Origin: Bacteroidota bacterium
GTDB lineage: Bacteria > Bacteroidota > Bacteroidia > NS11-12g > UBA955
Assembly: GCA_016868785.1 (NCBI GenBank)
Contig: VGFS01000011.1
Coordinates: 1 to 59,260 of the forward strand
Direction of reading: 5' to 3'
Length of the DNA stretch: 59,260 bases
Made by a program: the position numbers and the translations under genes. Below are positions 16,447 through 26,888 of this stretch, piece after piece (the first letter of the stretch is position 1; the number at the start of each line of letters is the position of its first letter). A model generated the notes under the pieces. It had not been told where the DNA came from, ran no database searches, and worked only from the letters and a program-made list of their open reading frames with translations.

Positions 16447-18651
16447 TCAATTGCCGACATCACTAAGGAATTGGATGTGCATAAGTTCCAATTCTTCCTG
16501 ATTAAAATCGCCATCAAAATACGCCACCGCAGCATCGATATCCGCCTCATCCGTTGTTTTGAAATAAGCCAAAACCTCCGCCTGAAGTTCCTCTTCCAAA
16601 AATTGATCAAGGAAATAACGCAAATTCAATTTGGTTCCCGAATTCACAATCTGCTCCAATTCATGCAACAACTCATCAAACGAAATCCCCAACTGCTTCG
16701 CAATATCTGGTAAATCTACCTTCTTGTCGATGTTTAAAATGATGTTTACCCGCTTTGCCGAACGCTCAGAACTCCCTTTCAATACGATGTCTTGCGGACG
16801 TTCGATTTGATGCTCCTTAACAAACGCAGAGATATAAGCCACAAACGGCTCCCCAAACTTCTGGGCCTTGTTTTTTCCCACGCCATTGATGTTTCCCAAT
16901 TCCTCAATGTTCATAGGATACTTCGTGGCCATGTCCTCCAAACTCGGATCCTGAAAAATAACGTAGGGTGGGAGCGACATGTCCTTCGCCACTTTTCTTC
17001 GCAAATCCTTCAAATGATTGAACAACTCCTCGTCACAAACACTTTCCGCCTTGAAATTCTCAAAATCCTCATCACTCACATTCTCGAATTCTACATCCAC
17101 CGCCATCTCATGATAAATTGGCGATTGAATGTACGCCTCACCCTCTTCAGACAAACTCATCAACCCGTATTTCTCGATGTTCTTGTGGATGTACCCATGA
17201 ACCAAAGCCAACCGCATCAATGATTTCCAATACAACTTGTCTCTGTCCTTGCCAAAACCAAACGTCGACAACAAATCATGGCCGTAGTCACGAATGCTAT
17301 CGATTCGCTTGCCTACAAAATAATTGACCAAATGATTCATGCCCAACTCACTCTTTAAGGTGGCAATGGCCTTCAACATCGACACCAATTCTTGGGTAAC
17401 CTCCTGCTTGGGTTTGGGATTGGCGCAGTTATCACACATTTTATTGCAGTTCGATTCCTCAAAGGATTCCCCGAAATAATGCAACAACAACTTGCGCCGG
17501 CAATGACTGCTCTCAGCAAATGCCGCCGTTTCCGCTATCAATAAACTCCCGATTTCCTGCTCGGCCACCGGTTTGTCCTTCATGAACTTCTCCAACTTCT
17601 CTATGTCAGACGGATTGTAGAACAACAAACAATCCCCCTGCAAACCATCTCTGCCCCCCCGGCCTGTTTCTTGGTAATATCCCTCTAAACTCTTGGGAAC
17701 ATCATAATGGATCACAAACCGAACATCCGGTTTATCAATACCCATCCCAAACGCAATCGTCGCCACAATGACATTGCAATCTTCCATCAGAAACGCGTCC
17801 TGATGCTGCCCCCTCACCTTAGAGTCCAATCCCGCGTGATAAGGCAATGCCTTGATCCCGTTCATGTTCAACATCTCCGAAATCTCTTCCACCTTCTTGC
17901 GCGATAAACAATAAACGATGCCGCTCTTGTTTGGTCTGGCCTTGATGAACGATATAATCTCTTTGTGTACGATGTCTTTCCGGCCTTTGGGACGAACCTG
18001 ATAAAACAAATTGACTCTGTTGAATGAGCTCTTGAACAGGTTGGACGACATCATACCAAGGTTCTTCTGTACATCTTGTTGTACCTTGGGTGTTGCAGTG
18101 GCTGTTAATGCCATCACAGGGACATCATCTATGGACTTAACCATTTGCTTGATGCGGCGATACTCCGGACGGAAATCATGCCCCCACTCCGATATACAAT
18201 GCGCCTCATCAACCGCTACAAAAGATATCTTTACTTGCTTCAATAGGTCGATGGTTTCATCCTTCTTCAAAGTCTCAGGCGCCACATACAACAACTTTGT
18301 CTCACCGCTGAGCATGTCCTCCACCACCTGATTCAATTCCGATTTGGTCAGTGAACTGTTTAGGAAGTGAGCCAATGAACTCTTTTGCGCGAAACCACGG
18401 ATGTTATCTACCTGGTTTTTCATGAGCGCAATCAACGGCGATATAACAATGGCCGTACCCTCCATCATTACCGCAGGCAATTGATAACACATCGATTTAC
18501 CTGCCCCCGTAGGCATAATCACAAAACAATCTTCGCCAGCCAATATGCTGTTAACCACGGCCTCTTGGTTTCCTTTAAAACCATCAAACCCGAAGAACTC
18601 CTTCAATACCTTCTTTGGCTCCATGCTTGGAGCAACCGCCGCAGCTTGCAT
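16447..18651 (-). CDS. recQ: ATP-dependent DNA helicase RecQ
   Basis: A 734-aa 3'-5' SF2 helicase for recombination and fork repair. Order: Walker A PTGAGKS with QxxxGxxR-type FDGFKGNQEAVV near the N-terminus, DEAH box in VDEAHCISEWGHDFRPEYRR, motif VI QETGRGGRDG, RQC zinc site CNKMCDNCANPK, winged helix, and an HRDC domain (ATKYPMNIEELGNINGVGKNK). The acidic C-terminal extension of about 60 residues (DEADIDAAVAYFDGDFNQEE) is longer than in E. coli RecQ. It is upstream of the sigma gene on the same strand with a 64-nt gap. Confidence 0.96.
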   Translation of the reverse strand: MQAAAVAPSMEPKKVLKEFFGFDGFKGNQEAVVNSILAGEDCFVIMPTGAGKSMCYQLPAVMMEGTAIVISPLIALMKNQVDNIRGFAQKSSLAHFLNSSLTKSELNQVVEDMLSGETKLLYVAPETLKKDETIDLLKQVKISFVAVDEAHCISEWGHDFRPEYRRIKQMVKSIDDVPVMALTATATPKVQQDVQKNLGMMSSNLFKSSFNRVNLFYQVRPKGRKDIVHKEIISFIKARPNKSGIVYCLSRKKVEEISEMLNMNGIKALPYHAGLDSKVRGQHQDAFLMEDCNVIVATIAFGMGIDKPDVRFVIHYDVPKSLEGYYQETGRGGRDGLQGDCLLFYNPSDIEKLEKFMKDKPVAEQEIGSLLIAETAAFAESSHCRRKLLLHYFGESFEESNCNKMCDNCANPKPKQEVTQELVSMLKAIATLKSELGMNHLVNYFVGKRIDSIRDYGHDLLSTFGFGKDRDKLYWKSLMRLALVHGYIHKNIEKYGLMSLSEEGEAYIQSPIYHEMAVDVEFENVSDEDFENFKAESVCDEELFNHLKDLRRKVAKDMSLPPYVIFQDPSLEDMATKYPMNIEELGNINGVGKNKAQKFGEPFVAYISAFVKEHQIERPQDIVLKGSSERSAKRVNIILNIDKKVDLPDIAKQLGISFDELLHELEQIVNSGTKLNLRYFLDQFLEEELQAEVLAYFKTTDEADIDAAVAYFDGDFNQEELELMHIQFLSDVGN

Positions 18652-18794
18652 AAATTAATTTACCTTGGGAATAAATGATTGAGTGAGCGACTGAACCATT
18701 GTGTGAAGTTACAAAGAAATTTGCTACCACACACCCAGAATTGTGATTTTTATAACCACACAGATAATTTTCGGTTAATTTGCAATAAAATCAC

Positions 18795-19775
18795 ATGTCT
18801 TCACCCGAAAACACCGCAACACTGATCCAATCCTACGGTCAAGAAGCCATTCGTCGCGAACTTCAATCGCTGCAAAATCTCATGGTTTATATCAACGATC
18901 AGTTTGCCTCCGTGGTTGAACTGCTCCTCCAACAAAAAGGTCGGGCCATTTTCACCGGCATCGGAAAAAGCGCCATCATCGCCCAAAAAATTGTTGCAAC
19001 CCTGAACAGCACCGGTCAGCCCGCCCTGTTTATGCATGCAGCAGATGCCATCCACGGCGATTTGGGCATGATACAAAGCCATGATGTCATCTTTGCCATT
19101 TCGAAAAGTGGCAATACCCCCGAAATTCAAGCGCTTGCCCCCCTGCTCAAACGCAACAACAACACCTTGGTGGCCATCGTAGGCAACCTACAAAGCCAAC
19201 TTGCGCAACAAGCCGATTTCATACTCAATACCACCATTGATCAAGAAGCTTGTCCCAATGACCTCGCCCCAACAACCAGCACCACCGCCCAATTGCTCAT
19301 GGGCGACGCCCTAGCCATTGCCCTCATTCAAATGCGAGGGTTTAACAGTCAAGACTTTTCCAAATACCACCCTGGCGGCGCCCTTGGAAAAAAGTTATAC
19401 CTCCAATGTGGCAGCATCGCTCAGCAAAACGCCAAACCATTCGTATCGCCCAATACCCCTTGGAAAGAGGTTATCCTCACCATCTCACAGAATCGATTGG
19501 GTGCCACCGCCGTTGTAGACGAAAAAAATCAGATTCTTGGCATCGTAACCGATGGCGATATTCGACGAATGTTGGAAAATAACGAGTCCTTCAGCCACCT
19601 TACCGCAGAACAAATCATGGGGAAATCCCCCATCACCGTTGACGCCAATGCCATGGCTACAGAGGTGGCAGCCCTCATGCAAGAGAAGAAAATCACCCAA
19701 ATGCTTGTAACGCAACAGAGTATTTACTTTGGCGTTGTACATTTGCACGACCTTTACAGAGAAGGTATTTTATGA
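18795..19775 (+). CDS. kdsD: Arabinose-5-phosphate isomerase, KpsF/GutQ family
   Basis: A 326-aa SIS-domain isomerase converting ribulose-5-P to arabinose-5-P, the first step toward KDO for lipid A. SIS core: FTGIGKSAIIAQKIVATLNS, HGDLGMI, SKSGNTPE, and the family motif ALAIALIQMRGF followed by DFSKYHPGGALGK. Two CBS domains occupy about 205-326. The ATGA junction at 19772-19775 couples it to the mannose-1-P guanylyltransferase, an envelope-sugar pair. Confidence 0.93.
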   Translation: MSSPENTATLIQSYGQEAIRRELQSLQNLMVYINDQFASVVELLLQQKGRAIFTGIGKSAIIAQKIVATLNSTGQPALFMHAADAIHGDLGMIQSHDVIFAISKSGNTPEIQALAPLLKRNNNTLVAIVGNLQSQLAQQADFILNTTIDQEACPNDLAPTTSTTAQLLMGDALAIALIQMRGFNSQDFSKYHPGGALGKKLYLQCGSIAQQNAKPFVSPNTPWKEVILTISQNRLGATAVVDEKNQILGIVTDGDIRRMLENNESFSHLTAEQIMGKSPITVDANAMATEVAALMQEKKITQMLVTQQSIYFGVVHLHDLYREGIL

Positions 19776-20854
19776 GCCTGAACAAGAACCATTATGTGTT
19801 GATTATGGCAGGCGGGATCGGCAGTCGATTCTGGCCCGTAAGCAAAAAGAGTTTCCCAAAACAATTCATCGATATCATGGGTACCGGTGAATCACTCATC
19901 AAGCAAACCTACAACCGCTTCTGCCACATGGTGCCCAAAGAAAATATCTATGTGGTTACCAATACAGATTACGTTCCCTTGGTGCAATCACATATCCCCG
20001 ACATGCATATCTCTCAGATTTTGCATGAGCCCTTGGCCAAAAATACTGCGCCTTGTATTGCCTTGGCGAACAGACACATAACCCAAAAAAATCCAGATGC
20101 CGTTTGTCTAGTGGCCCCAAGTGACCACCTAATTAGCAATGAAATGGCCTTCATCGAAACCGCGCAACAGGCCATGAACTTTGCCGGTCAACACGAAGCA
20201 CTGGTAACATTAGGCATCAAACCCACCCGCCCCGATACCGGATACGGTTACATCCAATTTAACCCAGAACTCGATGGCAGTGGACTGCACCGCGTAAAAA
20301 CATTCACCGAAAAACCCAACGAAGACATCGCCAAAAGCTTCCTTGAAAGTGGCGAATTCCTTTGGAATGCAGGCATCTTCGTTTGGAGCATGAAAGCCAT
20401 CAACAACAGTATCGAAAAACACATCCCCGAAATCCACCAGATTTTCGCCGATGTAGATACCCTGGGCAACCGCTATAAAGAACAATTGGAACAAGCCTAT
20501 TCGCTCACCCCAAGTATCAGCATAGACTATGGCGTGTTAGAAAAAGAAAGCGAAGTCTATGTCATGCCCGCCAATTTTGGCTGGAACGACCTTGGCACCT
20601 GGAAAAGCTTGTGGGATGTTTCTGACCGCAACGATAAAAACAATGCCATCGTGGGCAAAAATGTGCATGTCTACAACACCACAGAAAGCTTGGTATTTAA
20701 CAATACCCAAAAGCTCATCGTAGTCAATGGCATCGACAACATCATCATCGTTGAATCGGATGAAGTACTCCTTGTAATGAACAAAGACAAAGAGCAAGAA
20801 TTGAAAACCATTGTGAACGAAATCAAAGATCGCTACAAGGGAAAATTCAACTAG
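19772..20854 (+). CDS. manC: Mannose-1-phosphate guanylyltransferase
   Basis: A 360-aa GT-A nucleotidyltransferase making GDP-mannose from mannose-1-P and GTP. Diagnostic start MAGGIGSRFWPVSKKSFPKQ (residues 12-31) and metal region LVAPSDHLI; FTEKP and WNAGIFVWS follow. It is the short, single-domain form without the PMI cupin fusion, so the name ManC is by function. GDP-mannose feeds mannosylation and fucose or rhamnose sugars in surface glycans. It overlaps kdsD by 4 nt. The next promoter starts 6 nt after its stop. Confidence 0.92.
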   Translation: MSLNKNHYVLIMAGGIGSRFWPVSKKSFPKQFIDIMGTGESLIKQTYNRFCHMVPKENIYVVTNTDYVPLVQSHIPDMHISQILHEPLAKNTAPCIALANRHITQKNPDAVCLVAPSDHLISNEMAFIETAQQAMNFAGQHEALVTLGIKPTRPDTGYGYIQFNPELDGSGLHRVKTFTEKPNEDIAKSFLESGEFLWNAGIFVWSMKAINNSIEKHIPEIHQIFADVDTLGNRYKEQLEQAYSLTPSISIDYGVLEKESEVYVMPANFGWNDLGTWKSLWDVSDRNDKNNAIVGKNVHVYNTTESLVFNNTQKLIVVNGIDNIIIVESDEVLLVMNKDKEQELKTIVNEIKDRYKGKFN

Positions 20855-20859
20855 ATTTT

Positions 20860-20890
20860 TTTGCAATCTAAAGCCAATTTGATATATTTG
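20860..20890 (+). promoter_or_regulatory. Complete Bacteroidota promoter, TTTG-N19-TATATTTG
   Basis: TTTG (20860-20863) and TATATTTG (20883-20890) are separated by 19 nt, the textbook Bacteroides spacing. It is the only box in the window where I find a correctly spaced -33 element. Transcription would start at about 20895, the first base of a hairpin. Confidence 0.75.
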
Positions 20891-20894
20891 TAGT

Positions 20895-20980
20895 GTTATC
20901 GGTTATTCCGATAACGCCAACTGTTACGCGCTTTTATATACCAACATCCTGGCCGCTTTAATCAGCGGCCTTGATTTTTT
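20895..20980 (+). ncRNA. Candidate small RNA or attenuated leader (about 85 nt)
   Basis: Hairpin 1 is a perfect 8-bp stem, GTTATCGG (20895-20902) with CCGATAAC (20908-20915), loop TTATT, and it begins 4 nt after the -7 box. About 35 unstructured nt follow. Hairpin 2, GGCCGCT (20951-20957) with AGCGGCC (20964-20970), is followed by TTGATTTTTT. There is no ATG inside. It could be a free small RNA or an attenuator for the EamA gene starting at 20989. I recognise no Rfam family. Confidence 0.45.
20951..20980 (+). terminator. Rho-independent terminator before the EamA gene
   Basis: A 7-bp GC-rich stem, GGCCGCT/AGCGGCC, with loop TTAATC, and a run of six T starting 4 nt after the stem. It ends 9 nt before the EamA start. 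It would end both the manC transcript and the candidate RNA. Confidence 0.65.
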
Positions 20981-20988
20981 AAAAGGGT

Positions 20989-21945
20989 ATGCAAAATTCC
21001 ACCACCCCCCGAACCAAAGCCTTTATCGCGCTGCACAGCGCCGTCTTCCTGTGGGGTTTCACCGCGATCCTCGGCAAGTTCATTTCCTACGGATCCCTCT
21101 CCCTGGTATTGCATCGTATGTCGATTACTGCCGCTATCTATTTGCTGCTGCCCAGCGTTTGGAAACAACTCAAATCACTTACCCCAAAAACCATCCTCTC
21201 CTTCGCCGGAATCGGTTTAATCGTTTGCGCACACTGGATAACCTTTTACGGATCCATCAAACTCGGTAACTCTGTTTCTATCACACTTGCCTGCCTGGGG
21301 TCCGCCTCGTTTTTCGCAGCCATCATTGAACCCACCATCTTCAGAAAACCCTTTTCCCAAAGAGATATCCTCATGGGACTCATCGTCATGCTCGGTATTG
21401 GGTTCATCTATTTCTCCCTGCCGCCGCAACCCACCATCGACAACAACATTTCTTATGGCTGGGCCATAATCACCGGCATTCTCAGCGCAGCCCTGGCTGC
21501 CACCTTTACAACACTCAATAAAAAATACATCCATTCTGCACCCACTTTGGCCATTTCTACCATCGAAATGATCTCGGGTGCTGTCTTCCTTAGCCTCATC
21601 ATCGCCCTATTACCAACTGCAGATTACCACCCGCTGCCCAGCATCAACCCATCAGTTCTCACCCTTGAAAACCTGCAAAGCGGTCCGTGGGATTTTGTTT
21701 GGATTGGCCTCCTCGCCATGCTCTGCACCAACCTTACCTTTTATCTTGGCACATACGCCCTCAAGCAACTTTCAGCCTTCACCGCAAACCTTACTGTAAA
21801 CCTCGAGCCCATCTATGGCATCGTTTTGGGCGCCCTTATCTTCAAAGAAAATAAAGACCTTAACCTATACTTCTACCTAGGCGCTTGCATCATTCTTGGG
21901 GCGATATTCACCCAAGCCATCCTCTCCGCGAGAGAGAAAAATTAA
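20989..21945 (+). CDS. EamA/DMT-family transporter
   Basis: A 318-aa inner-membrane protein with about ten hydrophobic helices in two EamA repeats (about 10-145 and 165-310). First-repeat marks: [20 protein letters not shown] and [19 protein letters not shown]. Second-repeat marks: [19 protein letters not shown], the usual EamA helix-9 motif. The family exports metabolites such as amino acids or nucleotides; the substrate is unknown. AAAAGGG 1-8 nt before ATG is one of the few Shine-Dalgarno-like leaders here. Its stop shares TTAA with the convergent proS. Confidence 0.88.
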   Translation: MQNSTTPRTKAFIALHSAVFLWGFTAILGKFISYGSLSLVLHRMSITAAIYLLLPSVWKQLKSLTPKTILSFAGIGLIVCAHWITFYGSIKLGNSVSITLACLGSASFFAAIIEPTIFRKPFSQRDILMGLIVMLGIGFIYFSLPPQPTIDNNISYGWAIITGILSAALAATFTTLNKKYIHSAPTLAISTIEMISGAVFLSLIIALLPTADYHPLPSINPSVLTLENLQSGPWDFVWIGLLAMLCTNLTFYLGTYALKQLSAFTANLTVNLEPIYGIVLGALIFKENKDLNLYFYLGACIILGAIFTQAILSAREKN

Positions 21946-23420
21946 TACGCTTTGGCGAAAACTACCCGACCTTGACTCGGCTTTCCCGTTAAGATACATA
22001 CCCCTGTCTCAGACGCTTGGTCCATCGGTATACAACGTATGGTGGCCTTGGTCAATTCCTTGATTTTCTCCTCTGTTTCACCGCTGCCATCCCAATGGGC
22101 AAAGGCAAAACCCTCTTTCTCATTGATTGCTACTAAAAACTCATCCCAAGTGTTCACAACATGCATCTTTTCAGCACGATATTGGGCCGCCCGATCAAAC
22201 AAATTCGTTTGAATTTCATCCATCAAGGTCAAAATTCTCGCCTGCAAATCACTCATGGGCACCACAAATTTCTCTTTGGTATCCCTGCGCGACACTTCCA
22301 CACTTTGTGATTCTAAATCGCGCATCCCCACCGCCAAACGTACAGGCACCCCCTTCAATTCCCACTCGGCGAATTTGAAACCGGGCTTGTAGGTATCGCG
22401 GTCGTCGAATTTTACCGTTAATCCGGCTTGCTTCAATTGGGCCGACAAAGGCTTCATGGCCTGTTTGATTTTTTCCAAATCCTCATCGCTGCGATATACA
22501 GGCACAATCACCACATGAATGGGTGCCAATTTCGGTGGCAATACCAACCCTTCATCATCGCTGTGCGCCATGATCAATGCACCCATCAATCGTGTAGATA
22601 CCCCCCAACTGGTGGCCCACACATGCTCCAACTTGCCCTCTTTACTCTGAAATTTCACATCAAATGCCTTGGCGAAATTCTGTCCCAAAAAGTGACTGGT
22701 ACCCATCTGAAGCGCTTTTCCATCCTGCATCATCCCTTCGATGCAATAGGTATCATCCGCGCCCGCAAAACGTTCGTTTTCGGTTTTAACCCCTTTAATT
22801 ACTGGCACAGCCATGAAATTCTCCGCGAATTCAGCATACACATCCAACATTTTCTTGGTTTCTACCAACGCCTCTTCCTTGCTGGCATGCGCTGTATGTC
22901 CCTCTTGCCACAAAAACTCAGCAGTGCGCAAGAATAAACGCGTGCGCATTTCCCATCGGACCACATTGGCCCATTGATTAATCAGGATGGGTAGGTCGCG
23001 ATAGCTCTGAATCCAATTTTTATAAGTGTTCCAAATGATCGCTTCTGAGGTTGGACGTACAACGAGTTCTTCCTCCAATTTTGAGTCGGGATCGGCCATC
23101 AACTGTCCGGGCTTATCGGGATTGGCTTTCAGGCGATAGTGGGTAACCACCGCACATTCCTTGGCGAATCCTTCGGCATTTTTTTCTTCTTTTTCGAAAA
23201 GGCTTTTCGGTACAAACAGCGGAAAATACGCATTCACGTGTCCCGTTTCTTTGAACATGTCATCGAGCTGTCTTTGCATCTTTTCCCAGATGGCATAGCC
23301 ATAGGGTTTGATGACCATACAACCTTTAACGGCACTGTGTTCGGCCAGGTCTGCATTTTTGACCAGGTTGTTATACCACTCACTGTAATTGTCGCTGCGT
23401 TTTACTTTTTCAAATGCCAT
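21942..23420 (-). CDS. proS: Proline--tRNA ligase, archaeal/eukaryotic-type (ProS type 3)
   Basis: A 492-aa class II synthetase without the bacterial INS editing insert. Seen: motif 2 region [20 protein letters not shown], the TSEAIIW substrate loop ([15 protein letters not shown]), anticodon-binding domain [20 protein letters not shown], and a C-terminal zinc-like domain ending in VVFAKAY, the terminal Tyr typical of this type. It charges tRNA-Pro in the cytosol. TAACTTTG lies 11 nt before ATG, and a strong terminator separates it from nrdJ upstream. Confidence 0.96.
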   Translation of the reverse strand: MAFEKVKRSDNYSEWYNNLVKNADLAEHSAVKGCMVIKPYGYAIWEKMQRQLDDMFKETGHVNAYFPLFVPKSLFEKEEKNAEGFAKECAVVTHYRLKANPDKPGQLMADPDSKLEEELVVRPTSEAIIWNTYKNWIQSYRDLPILINQWANVVRWEMRTRLFLRTAEFLWQEGHTAHASKEEALVETKKMLDVYAEFAENFMAVPVIKGVKTENERFAGADDTYCIEGMMQDGKALQMGTSHFLGQNFAKAFDVKFQSKEGKLEHVWATSWGVSTRLMGALIMAHSDDEGLVLPPKLAPIHVVIVPVYRSDEDLEKIKQAMKPLSAQLKQAGLTVKFDDRDTYKPGFKFAEWELKGVPVRLAVGMRDLESQSVEVSRRDTKEKFVVPMSDLQARILTLMDEIQTNLFDRAAQYRAEKMHVVNTWDEFLVAINEKEGFAFAHWDGSGETEEKIKELTKATIRCIPMDQASETGVCILTGKPSQGRVVFAKAY

Positions 23421-23431
23421 AGTAATGATTG

Positions 23432-23439
23432 CAAAGTTA
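23432..23439 (-). promoter_or_regulatory. -7 box (TAACTTTG) for proS
   Basis: Read on the minus strand, an exact TAnnTTTG match ending 11 nt before ATG 23420. It predicts a leader of about 6-7 nt, too short for a Shine-Dalgarno element. Confidence 0.55.
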
Positions 23440-23481
23440 ATTTGTTTTGGGGTGGGGGATTGGGAAAATTTTAAACGAAAA

Positions 23482-23510
23482 TCCCCCCGGCGGCTGCGCC
23501 GCCGGGGGGA
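23482..23510 (-). terminator. GC-rich terminator hairpin after nrdJ
   Basis: A perfect 13-bp stem, TCCCCCCGGCGGC (23482-23494) with GCCGCCGGGGGGA (23498-23510), and a 3-nt loop. On the minus strand it is followed by TTTTCGTTTAAAATTTT. It lies 54 nt after the nrdJ stop and upstream of the proS promoter. Confidence 0.75.
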
Positions 23511-23564
23511 CCCCTAAATTTCACCCTGCAGAACAATCTTCATCCCGCAGTGTTCGTGTTCTTC

Positions 23565-26500
23565 TTAACTACAACCCAAACTGTTTCCACAGTTCAAGCA
23601 CTTGTAACATGTACCACTGCGAACCGTGATGTGTCCGCAAACGTTACACGCCGGTGCATCGCTCTGGATCTCACGCATGTGGTCCTGCATGTCAAACTTG
23701 CTTGGCAATGGCTCACCGCTCAAAGCCGCAGGCACTGCTGCAACCGCAGGTGCTGGCTCAGGGTTGAAAGCCGGACGGAATTCGCTCACTACAGGGGCCT
23801 CAACCGCCTCAGGTGCACGCAAATCACTGGGTTTTACCTGTACCAAATCCTCCCTGCGCAAATATTCAAAGCCCAACAATCTGAAGATATAGTCAACAAT
23901 AGACGTCGCATTCTTCACATTTGGATGCCCCTCAACCATACCGCTTGGCTCAAAACGAGTGAACGCAAACTTGTCAACGAACTCCTCCAAAGGCACACCG
24001 TACTGCAAACCAACCGATACCGCAATAGAGAAACAGTTCATCAAACTGCGGAAGCTAGCGCCCTCCTTGTGCATATCAATGAAAATCTCTCCCAATGTTC
24101 CGTCATCGTATTCACCCGTGCGTACGAAGATCGTTTGTCCGCCAACACGACCCTTCTGGGTAAATCCATTTCTGCGGTTTGGCAAACGTTTTTTCTCAAC
24201 GATGTTCGACAACTGACGCTTGAACTTGGTGTCAGGACTCTCACTCAAAATGCGCTTAGCTGCTTCCAACACCATTTCGGGTGTCAATTCACCAACACTG
24301 GCCATCTTTGGTGCTGCCGCACTATCTGTCTTGGCAGAAGCCGTTTCTTCCTTGCTGTCTTCAGCGGTTTCAGACTTGTTGCTCAAAGGTTGACTCAATT
24401 TGCAACCGTCGCGGTACAAAGCGTTTGCCTTCAATCCCAAAGTCCAACTCAATTGGTAGCACTCTTTGATTTCTTCAACCGTAGCCTCATTGGGCAGATT
24501 GATGGTCTTACTAATTGCACCAGAAATGAACGGCTGAGCCGCAGCCATCATGCGAATGTGTGCGTTGGCGTGAATGTAGCGAACCCCTTTGTTACCACAC
24601 TTGTTGGCACAGTCAAACACCGCATAGTGCTCTTCTTTCAAATGAGGTGCGCCTTCAATCGTCATGGTACCTGTAACAAAATCGTTACACTCTGCAATTT
24701 GCTCCCTGCTGAAGCCCAAAGCCTGCAACATGTTGAAGCGAGGATTGTTGTATTGCGCTGGCTCAAAACCCAAACGCTTCAAAGTGTCTTCGCCCAATGA
24801 ATATTGGTTGAATACAAACCCAATTTCGAATGCCAATGGCGCTTCAGATTCCAACTTGGCCAAATCAGCCTCGTTGAAGCCCAACGCAGTCAAACTCTCG
24901 TGGTTGATGTGCGGTGCACCCTTGAAAGTCTGGTGACCTTTTGCATAATTCACGATGTCTTGTGTCTGCTGTGCATCGTAACCCAAATGCTTCAATGCCA
25001 CTGGCACAGTTTGGTTTACAATCTTGAAGTATCCACCACCACTCAACTTCTTGTATTTTACCAAAGCAAAGTCAGGCTCGATACCCGTAGTATCACAATC
25101 CATCAACAAACCAATGGTTCCTGTAGGAGCGATAACGGTTGACTGCGCGTTGCGGAAACCATACCTCTCTCCCCACTGAACCGCTTTGTCCCAAGCGTTG
25201 CAGGCCGACTTCAACAAGTAGTCAGGGCAATGCTTTTCGTCCAAACAAACGGGCTTGATACCCAATCCTTCAAAAGCCAACGGCGTGTTATAAGCTGCGT
25301 ATCTGTGGTTGCGGATTACGCGCAACATGTGCTTCTTATTCTTTTCGTACATGCGGAATGGACCTTTTACCGCGGCCATCTCTGCAGATGTTGCGTAAGC
25401 AGTACCCGTCAAAATCGCAGTAACCGCTCCGCAAATGGCTGTGGCCTCTGCAGAATCGTAAGGAATACCCGCACTCATCAATACAGATCCCAAGTTGGCA
25501 TAACCCAAGCCCAATGTGCGATAGTCATAGCTCAACTGAGCTACCTCTTTCGAAGGGAATTGCGCCATCAAAACAGAGATTTCCAATACAGTGGTCCACA
25601 AACGTGCGCTGTACTCGAACTTCTCCATGTCAAACGTCTTGGTTCCTTCGTCGAAGAACTTACGCAAGTTCAATGAAGCCAAGTTACAAGCCGTATTGTC
25701 TAAGAACATGTATTCTGAACAAGGGTTAGAAGCGTTGATTCTTCCGCCCTCTGGACAAGTGTGCCACTCGTTGATGGTATCGTCGTACTGTACCCCTGGG
25801 TCAGCACAAGCCCATGCCGCATCGCCAATGGCATCCCAAACTTCTTGGGCTGGCTTGGTGTTCATTACCTCGCCGGTAGAACGAGCAACGAATTCCCAAT
25901 CCTCGCCTTTTTCCAATTTGTGGAAGAATTTGTTGGGGATACGCACAGAGTTGTTGCTGTTTTGTCCGCTTACCGTATTGTATGCCTCACCCTCGTAATC
26001 GTTAGAATATCCAGCCGCAATCAAGGCCGCTACCTTGCGCTCCTCAGTGCTCTTCCACTGAATGAATTCCATCGCATCGGGGTGATCCAAATCCAAACAA
26101 ACCATTTTGGCTGCGCGACGGGTAGTTCCACCACTCTTGATCGCACCCGCTGAACGGTCGCCAATGCGCAAGAAACTCATCAAACCCGAGCTGGTTCCAC
26201 CACCACTCAACTTCTCACCCGCACCACGGATTTTGCTAAAGTTGGTTCCAACCCCTGATCCGTATTTGAAAATACGTGCCTCACGCACCCACAAATCCAT
26301 GATACCACCCTCGTTTACCAAATCGTCGTCCACCGACAAAATGAAACAAGCATGGGGCTGAGGACGCTCATAAGCAGAGGTGCTCTTCATCAATTTTTCT
26401 GTATCAGGATCTACATAGTAGTGTCCCTGTGGCTTGCCGGTAATGGCATAGCTGTTGTGCAAACCCGTATTAAACCATTGTGGTGAATTAGGCGCCGATT

Positions 26501-26888
26501 CCTGATTCAACAACGAATACACCAATTCATCATAAAAAACTTGAGCATCTGCAGCCGATTCAAAATACCCATGTTTTTCACCCCATGTCTTCCAACAGTC
26601 GGCCAAACGATGGGCCACCTGTTTAACGGTAGTCTCGCTGCCCAAACTGCCATCAGCCTGAGGTACACCCGCCTTGCGGAAATACTTCTGAGCCAAAATA
26701 TCTGTAGCCACCTGACTCCATCCTTCAGGAACTTCTACGTTCTTCATTTCAAACACGATGCTGCCATCCGGTTTTTTAATCACCGAAGTGCGGTAATCGT
26801 AGTTGAATTGATCGTAAGGAGATACACCATCGGCGGTGTTCATGCGGGAGAAATTCAGTCCCTTTGTGTTTACTGTCTGCTGGCTCAT
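23565..26888 (-). CDS. nrdJ: Adenosylcobalamin-dependent (class II) ribonucleoside-diphosphate reductase
   Basis: A 1107-aa enzyme making deoxyribonucleotides with a B12-generated thiyl radical, so it does not need oxygen. Seen: EWSQ-like [10 protein letters not shown] region, [42 protein letters not shown] (active-site cysteines), and [20 protein letters not shown]. The C-terminal tail has the long-form zinc-ribbon-like cysteines CNVCGH...[13 protein letters not shown]. Residues about 860-1000 hold the usual low-complexity linker and extra domain. No ATP-cone is obvious at the N-terminus. No cobalamin riboswitch is recognisable in the 335-nt upstream gap. Confidence 0.95.
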   Translation of the reverse strand: MSQQTVNTKGLNFSRMNTADGVSPYDQFNYDYRTSVIKKPDGSIVFEMKNVEVPEGWSQVATDILAQKYFRKAGVPQADGSLGSETTVKQVAHRLADCWKTWGEKHGYFESAADAQVFYDELVYSLLNQESAPNSPQWFNTGLHNSYAITGKPQGHYYVDPDTEKLMKSTSAYERPQPHACFILSVDDDLVNEGGIMDLWVREARIFKYGSGVGTNFSKIRGAGEKLSGGGTSSGLMSFLRIGDRSAGAIKSGGTTRRAAKMVCLDLDHPDAMEFIQWKSTEERKVAALIAAGYSNDYEGEAYNTVSGQNSNNSVRIPNKFFHKLEKGEDWEFVARSTGEVMNTKPAQEVWDAIGDAAWACADPGVQYDDTINEWHTCPEGGRINASNPCSEYMFLDNTACNLASLNLRKFFDEGTKTFDMEKFEYSARLWTTVLEISVLMAQFPSKEVAQLSYDYRTLGLGYANLGSVLMSAGIPYDSAEATAICGAVTAILTGTAYATSAEMAAVKGPFRMYEKNKKHMLRVIRNHRYAAYNTPLAFEGLGIKPVCLDEKHCPDYLLKSACNAWDKAVQWGERYGFRNAQSTVIAPTGTIGLLMDCDTTGIEPDFALVKYKKLSGGGYFKIVNQTVPVALKHLGYDAQQTQDIVNYAKGHQTFKGAPHINHESLTALGFNEADLAKLESEAPLAFEIGFVFNQYSLGEDTLKRLGFEPAQYNNPRFNMLQALGFSREQIAECNDFVTGTMTIEGAPHLKEEHYAVFDCANKCGNKGVRYIHANAHIRMMAAAQPFISGAISKTINLPNEATVEEIKECYQLSWTLGLKANALYRDGCKLSQPLSNKSETAEDSKEETASAKTDSAAAPKMASVGELTPEMVLEAAKRILSESPDTKFKRQLSNIVEKKRLPNRRNGFTQKGRVGGQTIFVRTGEYDDGTLGEIFIDMHKEGASFRSLMNCFSIAVSVGLQYGVPLEEFVDKFAFTRFEPSGMVEGHPNVKNATSIVDYIFRLLGFEYLRREDLVQVKPSDLRAPEAVEAPVVSEFRPAFNPEPAPAVAAVPAALSGEPLPSKFDMQDHMREIQSDAPACNVCGHITVRSGTCYKCLNCGNSLGCS

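Noticed and set aside
20893-20961. Leader peptide from GTG 20893 ending at TAA inside hairpin 2
   Set aside because: The frame (22 codons) starts before the predicted transcription start, has no ribosome site and no run of a single amino acid that would support attenuation.
23550-24800. 416-aa plus-strand open frame antisense to nrdJ
   Set aside because: It mirrors the nrdJ codons, has no domain, no promoter box and no homology pattern; the minus-strand protein is unmistakably NrdJ.
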